From positions 35,886 to 99,885 of the forward strand of contig JAEZRM010000065.1 of the NCBI GenBank assembly GCA_023412805.1: a DNA stretch of 64,000 bases. Direction: 5' to 3'. Origin of the DNA: Pseudomonadota bacterium. GTDB taxonomy: Bacteria; Pseudomonadota; Alphaproteobacteria; Rhizobiales; Hyphomicrobiaceae. The position numbers were made by a program, and so were the translations under genes. This document shows positions 1 through 8,748 of this stretch, piece by piece. Below the pieces are notes generated by a model, which saw only the letters and a list, made by a program, of their open reading frames with translations, ran no database searches and was not told the DNA's origin. Positions within the stretch are counted from its first letter, which is position 1. Every line of letters begins with the position of its first letter.

Positions 1-2
1 TC

Positions 3-1418
3 CTGCTCGTTGCGCATCTGGCTTCGGTGATCGTTGCGCTGCTCGTCCTCTCGCAGACGGTCAAGGAAGGCTGGTTCCTGACGGCCAGCACTGGTGTCGC
101 AGTCTTTTTCACGTCCGCGATGGTCGCACATCGCACGCTCTATGAAGCGCGGCCGCGTGCGGCCTATCTCACCGAATTCTATCTCTGGATGTCGCTCGGC
201 GGGGTGCTCGGCGGCCTCTTTGCAGCGTTGATAGCCCCCAAGATCTTCCCGGAGATTTTCGAGTATCCGCTGTTGCTCGCACTCTCCATGGCCTGCCGCC
301 CGCGCGCCCTGTCGATCTCATGGAAGGATCGCGATGAGCTGCTGGTCATGTGGCTGCTCATTGCCACCGGCATTCTGGCGCTGATCTGGATCCCCTGGCT
401 GGCGTCGACGTTTGAGCTGAATTACGGCCAGTACGGTTTGACAGCCGCCATCGTTGCGGTATTCGCGGTCGGCCTGCTGCTGTTCTGGAAATCGCCGCCG
501 CGCCAACTCGTCATGGCGCTCATGATGTTCGCGGCGATCGTCCTCTATCCCTCGGGCGTGAGGCGCGGCGAGGCCGAGCGCAGCTACTTCGGCGTCTATC
601 GCGTCGGCTCGGCGGGCGATTTCAACATCCTTATGCACGGCACGACGCTCCATGGCGCCCAGCGTGTACGCGATGAGAAGGGCGACGAGATCAAGGAGCG
701 CCCTATCCCCGGCACATATTACTATCCGAAGAGCCCGATGGCGCAGTCGGTAAGCCTGATCGGCGCGGCCCTCGAAGCGACCACACCCGCCGGCAGCGAG
801 CCGCTGCGCGGACGCTACGGTGTGATCGGTCTAGGCGCCGGCTCGCTCTCCTGCCTCGCAAAGCCCGGCGAACAGTGGCGCTTCTTCGAGATCGATCCGC
901 TCATGGTCTCGATCGCCACCAATCCCGACAACTTCTCCTTCCTCTCGCGCTGCCAGCCCAACGCCGATGTCGTGCTCGGCGACGCCCGCCTCACCATGGG
1001 CAAGGAAGCCGACGGCAGCTTCGATCTGATCATCGTCGATGCCTTCTCATCGGATGCCGTGCCCGTGCACCTGATGACAGCGGAGGCGCTCAGCCTCTTC
1101 ATGTCGAAGATCAAGCCGACGGGCGCATTCGTGCTGCACGTCTCGAACCGCTATCTCGACCTCGACGGCGTGGTCGCCGCCACGCTCCCGCTCGTCAAGG
1201 GCGCAAAGGCCGTCATCGTGTCGGACGACGAAGCGGACGGCACCTATGCTCAGACGAGTTCGACGGTCGTCGTCGTCGCCAAGAGCGATGAGACCCTCGA
1301 GCCCTTCCGCAAGCTCGAGACAAATCTCGAGCTGGATGCGCGCGGGCTCAGGCCCTGGACCGATGATTTTTCCGATATCATCGGCCCCTTCCGCTCGAAG
1401 CTGAGGCTCAGGTACTGA
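3..1418 (+). CDS. Fused membrane/spermidine synthase-like protein (5' partial)
   Basis: The reading frame is open to the left window edge, so the true start lies outside; the first internal start is GTG at 27. The first ~190 residues are hydrophobic with several predicted membrane helices. The rest resembles a spermidine synthase-type Rossmann methyltransferase fold: a glycine-rich GVIGLGAGS loop, an acidic FEIDP strand, VLGDAR and DLIIVDAFSSD. The family is annotated as fused MFS/spermidine synthase; its substrate is poorly known, so polyamine synthesis is only a family-level guess. It ends 20 bp from the convergent pdxH. Confidence 0.8.
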   Translation: MLVAHLASVIVALLVLSQTVKEGWFLTASTGVAVFFTSAMVAHRTLYEARPRAAYLTEFYLWMSLGGVLGGLFAALIAPKIFPEIFEYPLLLALSMACRPRALSISWKDRDELLVMWLLIATGILALIWIPWLASTFELNYGQYGLTAAIVAVFAVGLLLFWKSPPRQLVMALMMFAAIVLYPSGVRRGEAERSYFGVYRVGSAGDFNILMHGTTLHGAQRVRDEKGDEIKERPIPGTYYYPKSPMAQSVSLIGAALEATTPAGSEPLRGRYGVIGLGAGSLSCLAKPGEQWRFFEIDPLMVSIATNPDNFSFLSRCQPNADVVLGDARLTMGKEADGSFDLIIVDAFSSDAVPVHLMTAEALSLFMSKIKPTGAFVLHVSNRYLDLDGVVAATLPLVKGAKAVIVSDDEADGTYAQTSSTVVVVAKSDETLEPFRKLETNLELDARGLRPWTDDFSDIIGPFRSKLRLRY

Positions 1419-1438
1419 GAAACACGGGAGGCGACACC

Positions 1439-2086
1439 CTACGGGTACAGCCGCTGCTTCTCCCACAGTGCCGCGGCATCGCCACGGCGGAACACCAGCC
1501 GGTCGTGCAGGCGGAACGGGCGATCGTGCCAGAACTCGATCTCGAGCGGCGTGATGCGGAAGCCCGACCAGTGCTGCGGACGCGGGATCTCCCCGATCGG
1601 ATAGCGCGCTGTCACCGTGGCCACGGCCTTTTCGAGCGCGAAGCGGCTTTCGAGCGGGCGTGACTGGGCGCTCGCCCAGGCGCCGAGCCGGCTTCCCCGC
1701 GCGCGCGAGGCGAAATAAGCATCGGCATCCTCACCGCTGACGGCCGACACCGGACCGCGCACGCGAACCTGGCGCCTCAAGCTCTTCCAGTGGAAGCAGA
1801 GCGCCGCCTTCGGTGTTGCCGCGAGTTCGCGGCCCTTGGCGCTTTCGAGGTTCGTATAGAAGACGAAGCCACGTGGAGTTGCATCAGCCCCGTCCACACC
1901 CTTGAGCAGGACCATGCGGACGTTCGGCAGTCCGTCGGCGTCGACGGTCGCCAGCGCCATGGCATTGGGGTCATTGGGCTCGCTCGCCTCGGCATCGCGC
2001 AGCCAATCGGCAAAGAGCGCAAAGGGCTCGTCCGCCGCCGTGAAGTCGCCGGCCGCCGCCAGCTTATGCTCATGAGTGCTCGACAT
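1439..2086 (-). CDS. pdxH: Pyridoxamine 5'-phosphate oxidase
   Basis: FMN-dependent oxidase converting pyridoxamine or pyridoxine 5'-phosphate to PLP, the last step of vitamin B6 synthesis and salvage; cytosolic. The 215-residue protein has the family landmarks: AMALATVDADGLPNVRMVLLK for FMN and substrate binding, a middle SRPLESR segment, and the C-terminal WHDRPFRLHDR and ending RLYP. I chose the ATG at 2086 (MSSTHEHK) over an upstream in-frame start at 2128 because the extra 14 residues do not fit the family. Convergent with the spermidine synthase-like gene. Confidence 0.93.
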   Translation of the reverse strand: MSSTHEHKLAAAGDFTAADEPFALFADWLRDAEASEPNDPNAMALATVDADGLPNVRMVLLKGVDGADATPRGFVFYTNLESAKGRELAATPKAALCFHWKSLRRQVRVRGPVSAVSGEDADAYFASRARGSRLGAWASAQSRPLESRFALEKAVATVTARYPIGEIPRPQHWSGFRITPLEIEFWHDRPFRLHDRLVFRRGDAAALWEKQRLYP

Positions 2087-2238
2087 GACCCAACCTGTTC
2101 CGCCTGCCACCGGCAGGCAACTTTCCACAGCAAGTGTGGCACGTACGTCAACGCCGCCTTAACCAAGACACGGCAAGGTGCGACGGTTCGTTCCGTCATT
2201 ACGGATCGCTTGCGTAACCTCTAGTCGAGTTCCGTACC

Positions 2239-2721
2239 ATGCGTCCATTCCCCGGCCCGCTGGCGATCGCGCTGGCAATGTTGTCCAGTGCCCTACTCGG
2301 CAGCGCTCTGTTTCTGGCTCCGGCCCTCGTCCACGCGACAGACAAGGCACTGCCGCTGAAGCAGCCCGACGCAGCCACCTGCACCTGCCCCGACAGCGAA
2401 CATTCAAGACCCTGGCCGCGGCCCAAATTCGCCGATTCTTCCCCGCTCACGCCTTTGCCACGCCTGGACGTCGGCGACGAGATCGCGGCACTCGAAGCCG
2501 TGCACCTCGCGCTGAGCGAGATCGGCGATGGCGCCTCCTACGTCTGGCACCAGCGCCATGGTCGCCTCTCCGGCATCATCAGCCCTACGACATCCTTCAA
2601 GGACGCTCAGGGCCGCGTCTGCCGCCATATCGTCGTCAGCCTGACCGCGGGCCTGAATTCAGCCCGCACGGAAGGCATCGCCTGCCGCATGGCCGATCGT
2701 TCCTGGCGCCTCGAGGGCTAA
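2239..2721 (+). CDS. Secreted surface-antigen-like protein (17 kDa antigen type)
   Basis: 160 residues. An N-terminal hydrophobic stretch (about 8-33, ending HATD) is a signal peptide or anchor. The C-terminal ~65 residues have the pattern of the RT0821/Lpp0805 surface-protein family: a WHQRHGRLSG turn, a TTSFKDAQGRVCR strand, and a final GIACRMADRSWRL with the second cysteine. These envelope proteins have no established biochemical function. It stands alone between pdxH (divergent) and the DMT exporter. Confidence 0.65.
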   Translation: MRPFPGPLAIALAMLSSALLGSALFLAPALVHATDKALPLKQPDAATCTCPDSEHSRPWPRPKFADSSPLTPLPRLDVGDEIAALEAVHLALSEIGDGASYVWHQRHGRLSGIISPTTSFKDAQGRVCRHIVVSLTAGLNSARTEGIACRMADRSWRLEG

Positions 2722-2941
2722 AGAGCAACCGCCCGGCAAACCTTCCTCGTTTGCATCTTCCGCTGCTGGTGCTGCAGGCCGGCCCTGCTATGGTCATGTC
2801 TCGACGGCCGGGGACGTGCCACTAGCCTCAGACCGGATCCAAGCAGCCGATGGCATGGCAGCCCGCGCCACGCCCGGACGACCAGAGCTGTGTCTCTCAT
2901 CTGCGGGCGCGGGCGGAAAGTAAAAGCGAGAGGCTCTTCAA

Positions 2942-3841
2942 GTGTCGATCGGGCTGTGGGCGGTTTTCACCGTAGTGGCGGCATTCGGCCAGACGCTGCG
3001 CAATGCCATGCAGAAAGAGCTGACGGCGACGCTCGGCACGGTCGGCGCGACGCACGTGCGCTTTCTGTTCGGGCTGCCGTTCGCGCTCATCTTCCTGACC
3101 GGCGTGCTGACCGCTACGGGTTACGGCTTCCCGGTCCTCAACAGCCAGATGATCATTTGGACGATCCTCGGCGCCGGCGCGCAGATCGCGGCGACGGCCA
3201 TGCTGCTCGCGGCCTTGAAGCAGAAGTCGTTCGTCGTGACGACCGCGCTGATCAAGATCGAGCCGGTGCACGTCGCGCTCTTCGGGCTCATCTTTCTCGG
3301 CGATGCCGTGAGCATTCCCCTCATCATCGCGATCCTCATCGCCTGCGCCGGGGTGCTGATCATGTCCTGGCCCAAGGATCAGGCCGCAGCGGTCGCCGAC
3401 GGCGGCTGGCAACCTGCACTGCTCGGCCTCGCCGCAGGCGCCGTGTTCGGCATCTCGGCGATCGGCTATCGCGGCGGCATCCTCGCCCTCGAGCATCCGA
3501 ACTTCGTCGTTGCCGCGACGACGACCCTCGCCGTCGGCCTCGTCATGCAGACAGCGGTGCTGACCGCGTATCTCTGGCTCTTCGAGCGCGACCGCCTCAT
3601 GGCGATCTTCCGCGCGTGGCGGCCATCTGTGCTCGCCGGCTTCATGGGCGCTTTTGCATCGCAGATGTGGTTCCTCGCCTTCGCGCTCGAGAGCGCCGCA
3701 AAGGTCCGCACGCTCGCACTCGTCGAGATCTTTTTCGCGCAGATCGTGGCCCGCAGCATGTTCAAGCAAGGTCTTGCGTCGCGCGAAGGCCTCGGCGTCG
3801 CGCTTGTTGTCGTCGGAGTCATTATCCTACTCAATGTTTGA
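2942..3841 (+). CDS. EamA/DMT-family transporter
   Basis: 299-residue integral membrane protein with about ten hydrophobic segments spread over its length, arranged as two similar halves as in EamA drug/metabolite exporters. The GTG at 2942 is preceded by GAGAGG about 8 nt upstream and is the first plausible start. Substrate unknown; the family mostly exports small polar metabolites. Monocistronic as far as can be seen, with 220 bp upstream and 228 bp downstream. Confidence 0.8.
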   Translation: MSIGLWAVFTVVAAFGQTLRNAMQKELTATLGTVGATHVRFLFGLPFALIFLTGVLTATGYGFPVLNSQMIIWTILGAGAQIAATAMLLAALKQKSFVVTTALIKIEPVHVALFGLIFLGDAVSIPLIIAILIACAGVLIMSWPKDQAAAVADGGWQPALLGLAAGAVFGISAIGYRGGILALEHPNFVVAATTTLAVGLVMQTAVLTAYLWLFERDRLMAIFRAWRPSVLAGFMGAFASQMWFLAFALESAAKVRTLALVEIFFAQIVARSMFKQGLASREGLGVALVVVGVIILLNV

Positions 3842-4069
3842 TTGCGGCACGGCGAATACGTCGACGTCGCCACAATTCCTCCCCGTACCGCCCCAACTCG
3901 TGCCGCAAACCTCCGACAATTATCCGGACATGGTCAGCGTGAGCCTTCGGGTAACGCTCCATTAACTCAGCGCCTGTTAAGATTAATGGGAAAATCTTGG
4001 GCGTAGTGTCGGGGGTGTTGCGTCGCGTTCCGGTTTGTTTGTCGGTCGCGTAGCTGAGTTGGGTGTCGT

Positions 4070-5368
4070 ATGTCGTTTCGTGCGTCTGTTGGCGTTCTCG
4101 CCACCGTTATGCTCCTGCCGGCCACAGGTCTTGCTGCAGAGAGCCTGCCTCCCATCAAAACCACGGCGATGAATGCCGTGCCGGAGTGCGTGACGCCCGG
4201 CCGCCTCATGGCCTTCGTCAAGGACCGCAACCCGCGGCTCTCGCCCGAGCACCAGAAAATCGCCGTCGAATACATGCGCCACGGCGAAGCGCTTGGGCTT
4301 CGTTGGGACTATGCCTTCTTCCAGATGGTCGTCGAGACGGGCTATCTGACGTTCGAGCGTGAGAAAGGCCGGCGCGGTAACGTCCGCCCGAGCCAGAACA
4401 ATTTCGCTGGCCTTGGATCCACCGGCCGCGGCGTTGCGGGTGAAAGCTTCGCCGATGTTTCGACCGGCGTTCTCGCCCATCTCCAACACGTGCTCATGTA
4501 CTCCGGCGAGCCCATCGAGGCGCCGGTCGCCGAGCGCACGCAGAAAGTCATCGAATGGAAGGTGCTCGATAGCTGGCGCGACCGCATCAAGGGCCCGATG
4601 ACTTATGCTCATCTCGCACAGAAATGGGCGAACTCCAAAGCTTACGGCTCGATGATCGCCAAGCACGCCGAGATCTTCGCCGAGCATTTCTGCAATACGC
4701 CAGATCCAGCGCCCGAGCTTCTCGCCGAAGCCCGGCCCGCGCAACAGCGCGACACGGCACGCGCTCGGCCGCTCGCACAATCGGAAGAAGCGGCCGCCCA
4801 GCGCACATCGCAGCGTCCGACCGTTTCGGGCCGCGAACTGGCCCAGCGCGCAGTGGAAGAAGCGCACGCGCGTGGTGAGACCCGCCGCAGCAGCCTCGGC
4901 GGCGCAGGCCTCGGCGCGCTCGCTACGGAAGGCGAAGCTCCAGCCGCATCGGCGCCGAGCATCGAGACCGCATCACTTGGCGCCGGAGCCCGCGCGAATG
5001 CACTGCCATCGGGTAGCGCGCCGAGCGAGACGGCTTCGCCGCTGTCGCCCCTCATGCAGGCCGCTTCGACCGTCGGCGGCATGCTCAAGAGCATGACTCA
5101 GCCACCGCCGGCGCCACCCGCACCTCCAGCAGCCGCAGCGTCGTGCCGCGTGTGGACGGCGAGCTACGGCGGCACCAAGGCCATCCTGATCAAGGCGCTG
5201 ACAGCCGAGGGCATTAGCTACACCGTGCTCGACGTCAACGAGGGCGCGGAGAAGCGCGAAGCCGCCGCCTACATCGCCGCATACGCCAAGGGCGGCCATA
5301 TCGAGAGCACGTTTACAAGTCAGATTCAGGCGCTGGAAAAGGCATTCGAACTCTGCCCCGAAGGCTGA
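4070..5368 (+). CDS. Secreted glucosaminidase-like protein, tandem copy A
   Basis: 432 residues: signal peptide at 1-22 (cleavage near GLAAE), a globular core at about 35-205, a low-complexity Ala/Arg/Pro-rich linker at about 210-355, and a C-terminal module bounded by Cys359 and Cys429. The core has the layout of bacterial glucosaminidase/lysozyme-like domains: WDYAFFQMVVETGY with a candidate catalytic Glu, then RPSQNNFAGLG and DVSTGVLAHLQHV. Likely periplasmic and acting on peptidoglycan. A paralogue follows 33 bp downstream, so the two are probably co-transcribed. Confidence 0.7.
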   Translation: MSFRASVGVLATVMLLPATGLAAESLPPIKTTAMNAVPECVTPGRLMAFVKDRNPRLSPEHQKIAVEYMRHGEALGLRWDYAFFQMVVETGYLTFEREKGRRGNVRPSQNNFAGLGSTGRGVAGESFADVSTGVLAHLQHVLMYSGEPIEAPVAERTQKVIEWKVLDSWRDRIKGPMTYAHLAQKWANSKAYGSMIAKHAEIFAEHFCNTPDPAPELLAEARPAQQRDTARARPLAQSEEAAAQRTSQRPTVSGRELAQRAVEEAHARGETRRSSLGGAGLGALATEGEAPAASAPSIETASLGAGARANALPSGSAPSETASPLSPLMQAASTVGGMLKSMTQPPPAPPAPPAAAASCRVWTASYGGTKAILIKALTAEGISYTVLDVNEGAEKREAAAYIAAYAKGGHIESTFTSQIQALEKAFELCPEG

Positions 5369-5401
5369 GAGCGAAGGCCTGCGAGATCGAGGGAGCGGTC
5401 G

Positions 5402-6664
5402 GTGGGGGAGCGGACGTCAGAAGCCGCGCGACCGTTCAAAGATTGGATGACGGGGGTCATTACGCGCATGCGCGCACACACGCGCTCCACGACGGGGCTA
5501 CGAACATCGCTCGCCATTCTGCTGGGTCTGCCGGCCGCGCTCACGCTGACGATCGCCGCGACCGCGCCTGCGCACGCCCTTCCGGAGCTACGTACGCATG
5601 AGCGCAACAGTGTGCCTGCGTGTGTGACGCCCGAGCGGCTGATGCGCTACCTCGAGCAGCGCAACAAGCGGCTCGCGCCGCAGTTCAAGACCATCGCTCG
5701 TTACTACAAAGCCCATGGCGATCGCTATCGCGTGCGTTGGGACTATGCCTTTTATCAGATGCTGATCGAGACAAACTTCCTCACGTACCGCGCGCCGAAC
5801 GGAAGGTGGGGTGATGTGCGCCCGAGCCAGAACAATTTCGCCGGCATCGGTGCGACCGGCGGTGGCGTACCCGGTGACCGCTATCGCGATGTCTCGACTG
5901 GTGTTCTCGCCCAAATCCAGCACCTCGTCGCCTATTCGGGCGAAATCGTCGAGCGCCCCGTCGCGCCGCGCACCCGCATGGTGCAGGAGAAGGTCGTCGA
6001 GTTGTCGCGCGCGCTCGGGCGCCCCGTGACTTGGCGCGATCTCGCTGGCCGCTGGGCGGTCGACCGGAAGTATGCCAACACGATCTCGGCGATTGCCGAA
6101 CGCTACCGTGCGCAGTTCTGTGATGGCGAGCCGGAGATGCAGGTCGCCGCGAGCCCATCGCGCGCAACGCCGGCGAGAACGGCGCAGGCCAGTGGCGCGC
6201 CGCCGCCCGCAGCCGCCCAATCTTCGCGGACATCGCGCGCCATGCCGCGCGGCCGCGCCCTTCCCGCCGACGAAACACTCGTCGTGAACGACGACGATGA
6301 GCCGACGCGCGCCAGCAATGTTCGTACGGCAGCAACGGCCGCCGCACCGCAGGCACGCACGCAGCAAGCGTCGGTCCGGCCGCTCGCAGAGGCGCCGACG
6401 CCAGCAGAACGCCCGCGTGCGTGCAAGGTGTGGACGGCGAGTTATGGTGGCAGCCGCAATGTGCTCATTCAGACGGTCGTCGGCGAGGAGCTGCACCTGA
6501 CGGCGCTTCAGGTCATCGATGGCCAGGAGGAGGAACTCGCCGCGAGTTTCATCGAGACCCATGCGCTTGGCGGCTCCCGCCTTGGCGATGCGTTCCCGTC
6601 CCGTGAGGCAGCCTTGATCCGCGCCTTCGATCTCTGCCCGCAGGCCGCGCGCCTGCAGCGCTGA
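5402..6664 (+). CDS. Secreted glucosaminidase-like protein, tandem copy B
   Basis: 420 residues, paralogous to the gene just upstream. The core repeats the same landmarks (WDYAFYQMLIETNF, RPSQNNFAGIG, DVSTGVLAQIQHL) and the C-terminal module again starts CKVWTASYGG (Cys341) and ends with Cys412. The linker has diverged. The start is uncertain: GTG 5402 has a good GGGAG ribosome site but puts ~30 residues before the signal-peptide core; ATG 5447 or 5468 would give a more normal export signal. Probably a periplasmic cell-wall hydrolase or its inactive relative. Confidence 0.68.
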   Translation: MGERTSEAARPFKDWMTGVITRMRAHTRSTTGLRTSLAILLGLPAALTLTIAATAPAHALPELRTHERNSVPACVTPERLMRYLEQRNKRLAPQFKTIARYYKAHGDRYRVRWDYAFYQMLIETNFLTYRAPNGRWGDVRPSQNNFAGIGATGGGVPGDRYRDVSTGVLAQIQHLVAYSGEIVERPVAPRTRMVQEKVVELSRALGRPVTWRDLAGRWAVDRKYANTISAIAERYRAQFCDGEPEMQVAASPSRATPARTAQASGAPPPAAAQSSRTSRAMPRGRALPADETLVVNDDDEPTRASNVRTAATAAAPQARTQQASVRPLAEAPTPAERPRACKVWTASYGGSRNVLIQTVVGEELHLTALQVIDGQEEELAASFIETHALGGSRLGDAFPSREAALIRAFDLCPQAARLQR

Positions 6665-6731
6665 GGGCTCCAACTGACATATTGCCGTCCGAGCGGCGGT
6701 CCTATCCGCACGGCGGAAGTGCCTGTGCTGC

Positions 6732-8705
6732 GTGACAATTCGAAGACAATCTGATGACAGTTATGTGATAGCGTTCGGCCAACCCAGCTCGTGCCTGACG
6801 GATATTTTCATGCCCAGCTCCGGCCGACGATCGGCGCGCCGCTTTCTCAGAACTTCACCGGAGAGCTTCCTCGAGACCTTGCGCGCAGCAGAATGCCGCT
6901 ACGTCGTGCTGCGCTGGTTCGACACACTTCCTCACATCCAGCCGGGTGAGGATATCGATATTCTGGTGCATGACGAGGACGTCGAGAAGGTTCGAGGTCT
7001 GCTCATGGCGCGGCCCGTGAGTGCGCGCGTTTTTGGCAACACGCGCTTGATCCGCTGTGATGTCTACAGCATGTCTGGCCTTTCAGGCAGCAGCTACCGC
7101 GGTGTGGCGTATTACCCGCCGCATCTGGCCAAGGGCATTCTGGAGCGTGCGCAGCGCCATGCCTCAGGCGCCATGGTGCCCTCCGCTCGCGATCACTTCT
7201 ATAGCCTCGCCTTCCACGCCCTTTATCACAAGGGCTTGCGCTCCTGCCTGCCGGTCGCGGGAGCGGGCATCACGTCCAACGGCTCGCCGGAGCATGACTA
7301 TGTAGAGATCTTGCGCGAGTTGGCCGATGTGAATGGTATCGCAGTCGACATCGAGATGAACGCGCTCGACGATGAACTCGCGCGCGCCGGCTGGCGCCCA
7401 CCTGTTGATTTCATGCAACGCGTGCTGCCGGATGATCTCTGGATTCGCTCCCGCGCCATGGTCGGACACGAGCATCGCGCCGTCGTCGATGGGCTTGCCG
7501 TTTTCATTGTGCGCGAGAGCGCTCTCGATCGCGAGGGGGCTCTCGACAGCATCTGCAATCTACTTAGTGAGGAGGGTTTCAATATCCTGGCGGTCTCGCG
7601 CCTCTCAGGTGCACGGCAGGAGGCCTGCGAACGCCAGATACGGGGCGGCAACTGGGGGCGTGGACCATGGGCCACCTCGGGCGGGCGCCCTGCTGCGGCC
7701 ATCGCCGCGCTCGATGTCTTTCCGATTTCACCCAGCCGGCGCCTGAAGGCACATCATCCCGGCGCCGACAACCAGCGCGTCTTTGCCACCAAGGATCGTA
7801 TTCGCGACTTGGCGAACACCGAGCTTGCCCCTGCGCGGCAGTTCAATGCCGTACACTCATCCGACAATGCCGCCGAGGCGGTACGCCATCTCGATCTGCT
7901 CTTTCCGGAGGAGTGCGCCACCATCCTCGAGCACGCGGTCCGTCTCACTGCTGCCGTAGATCTGCCGGGCAAGGTTGTGCGCCGACTCGACAGGAGCGGG
8001 CGGCGCGCGCTCGTGGAGGTCATCCGCAGCAAGGACGGCACTCTCGCGGTGCGCAAGCGCTTCCGTCCTGGAAAGGAACCCTATTTCGAGCGCGAACTCG
8101 CCGCACTCACTGCGCTCGGTCAAATTTCTTCCGATGTAGTGCCGCCGGTCATCGAGAGCGGACCGAACTTCATCGTCACACCCTACTACGCTGACCGGCG
8201 ATCGCCTCTAGCCCGGTGGCTGCCCATTCCCGTTCCGGCCCTCCGCAAAGCCTTTCATAGCGCCAAGACCTTCTTCGAGCACGGCTATGTTCTTCCTGAC
8301 TTCCGCCCACACAACCTCATCGTCGAGAACTCCCGCACCATCAAGATTGTCGACCTCGAGGATGTGTACGAGCGCAAGCCCGGTGACACTTCGGATTTCG
8401 CGTCCTTAGAAATGCTGCAGCCCGAAATGTTCGATAGCTACTGGGGACGGGCCACGGGATTGACGCCGAAGAGCCTTCTCAGCGACCCCCTCTGGCTGCT
8501 TTATATCAAGCGCATCATGATCGGCTTTCCCGCTGCGGGCCTGTCGATGCTGAGGAAATTCTATCGCCGTATCGGAAAACGCGTGCAACGCCGACGGCAA
8601 AGAATAGCACTGCGGCGCGCCCGCCGCCTTGCGCACGCATCCCACGCCGGCGCGCTTGACGTTGTCGGCCTAGCTGCCGGACCGGTGCAGGGAAGAGATC
8701 CCTGA
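6732..8705 (+). CDS. Three-domain nucleotidyltransferase / NDK-like / kinase-fold protein
   Basis: 657 residues from GTG 6732; ATG 6810 (residue 27) is an equally likely start. Residues ~35-230 look like a nucleotidyltransferase with GEDIDILV (Asp74, Asp76). Residues ~250-390 resemble nucleoside-diphosphate kinase: a strand-helix-strand start (GLAVFIVRESAL) and, near the end, FNAVHSSDN followed by LFPEE, which matches the NDK active-site block with His375 retained. Residues ~415-580 have a protein-kinase-like fold: AVRK (Lys442), ERE (Glu453 or Glu455), LPDFRPHN (Asp523, Asn528) and VDLED (Asp541). The tail is Arg-rich. No signal peptide. It stands alone; its substrate is unknown. Possible roles are surface-polymer priming or phosphotransfer signalling. 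Confidence 0.6.
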   Translation: MTIRRQSDDSYVIAFGQPSSCLTDIFMPSSGRRSARRFLRTSPESFLETLRAAECRYVVLRWFDTLPHIQPGEDIDILVHDEDVEKVRGLLMARPVSARVFGNTRLIRCDVYSMSGLSGSSYRGVAYYPPHLAKGILERAQRHASGAMVPSARDHFYSLAFHALYHKGLRSCLPVAGAGITSNGSPEHDYVEILRELADVNGIAVDIEMNALDDELARAGWRPPVDFMQRVLPDDLWIRSRAMVGHEHRAVVDGLAVFIVRESALDREGALDSICNLLSEEGFNILAVSRLSGARQEACERQIRGGNWGRGPWATSGGRPAAAIAALDVFPISPSRRLKAHHPGADNQRVFATKDRIRDLANTELAPARQFNAVHSSDNAAEAVRHLDLLFPEECATILEHAVRLTAAVDLPGKVVRRLDRSGRRALVEVIRSKDGTLAVRKRFRPGKEPYFERELAALTALGQISSDVVPPVIESGPNFIVTPYYADRRSPLARWLPIPVPALRKAFHSAKTFFEHGYVLPDFRPHNLIVENSRTIKIVDLEDVYERKPGDTSDFASLEMLQPEMFDSYWGRATGLTPKSLLSDPLWLLYIKRIMIGFPAAGLSMLRKFYRRIGKRVQRRRQRIALRRARRLAHASHAGALDVVGLAAGPVQGRDP

Positions 8706-8748
8706 GCGGCGAATCTTGAAGCAGGCGATAGAGTGAGCCGGGAGATCT

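Noticed and set aside
2890..3942. Plus-strand ORF of 350 codons overlapping the DMT transporter
   Set aside because: Alternate frame of a clear transporter; low-complexity Arg/Ala/Asp-rich sequence.
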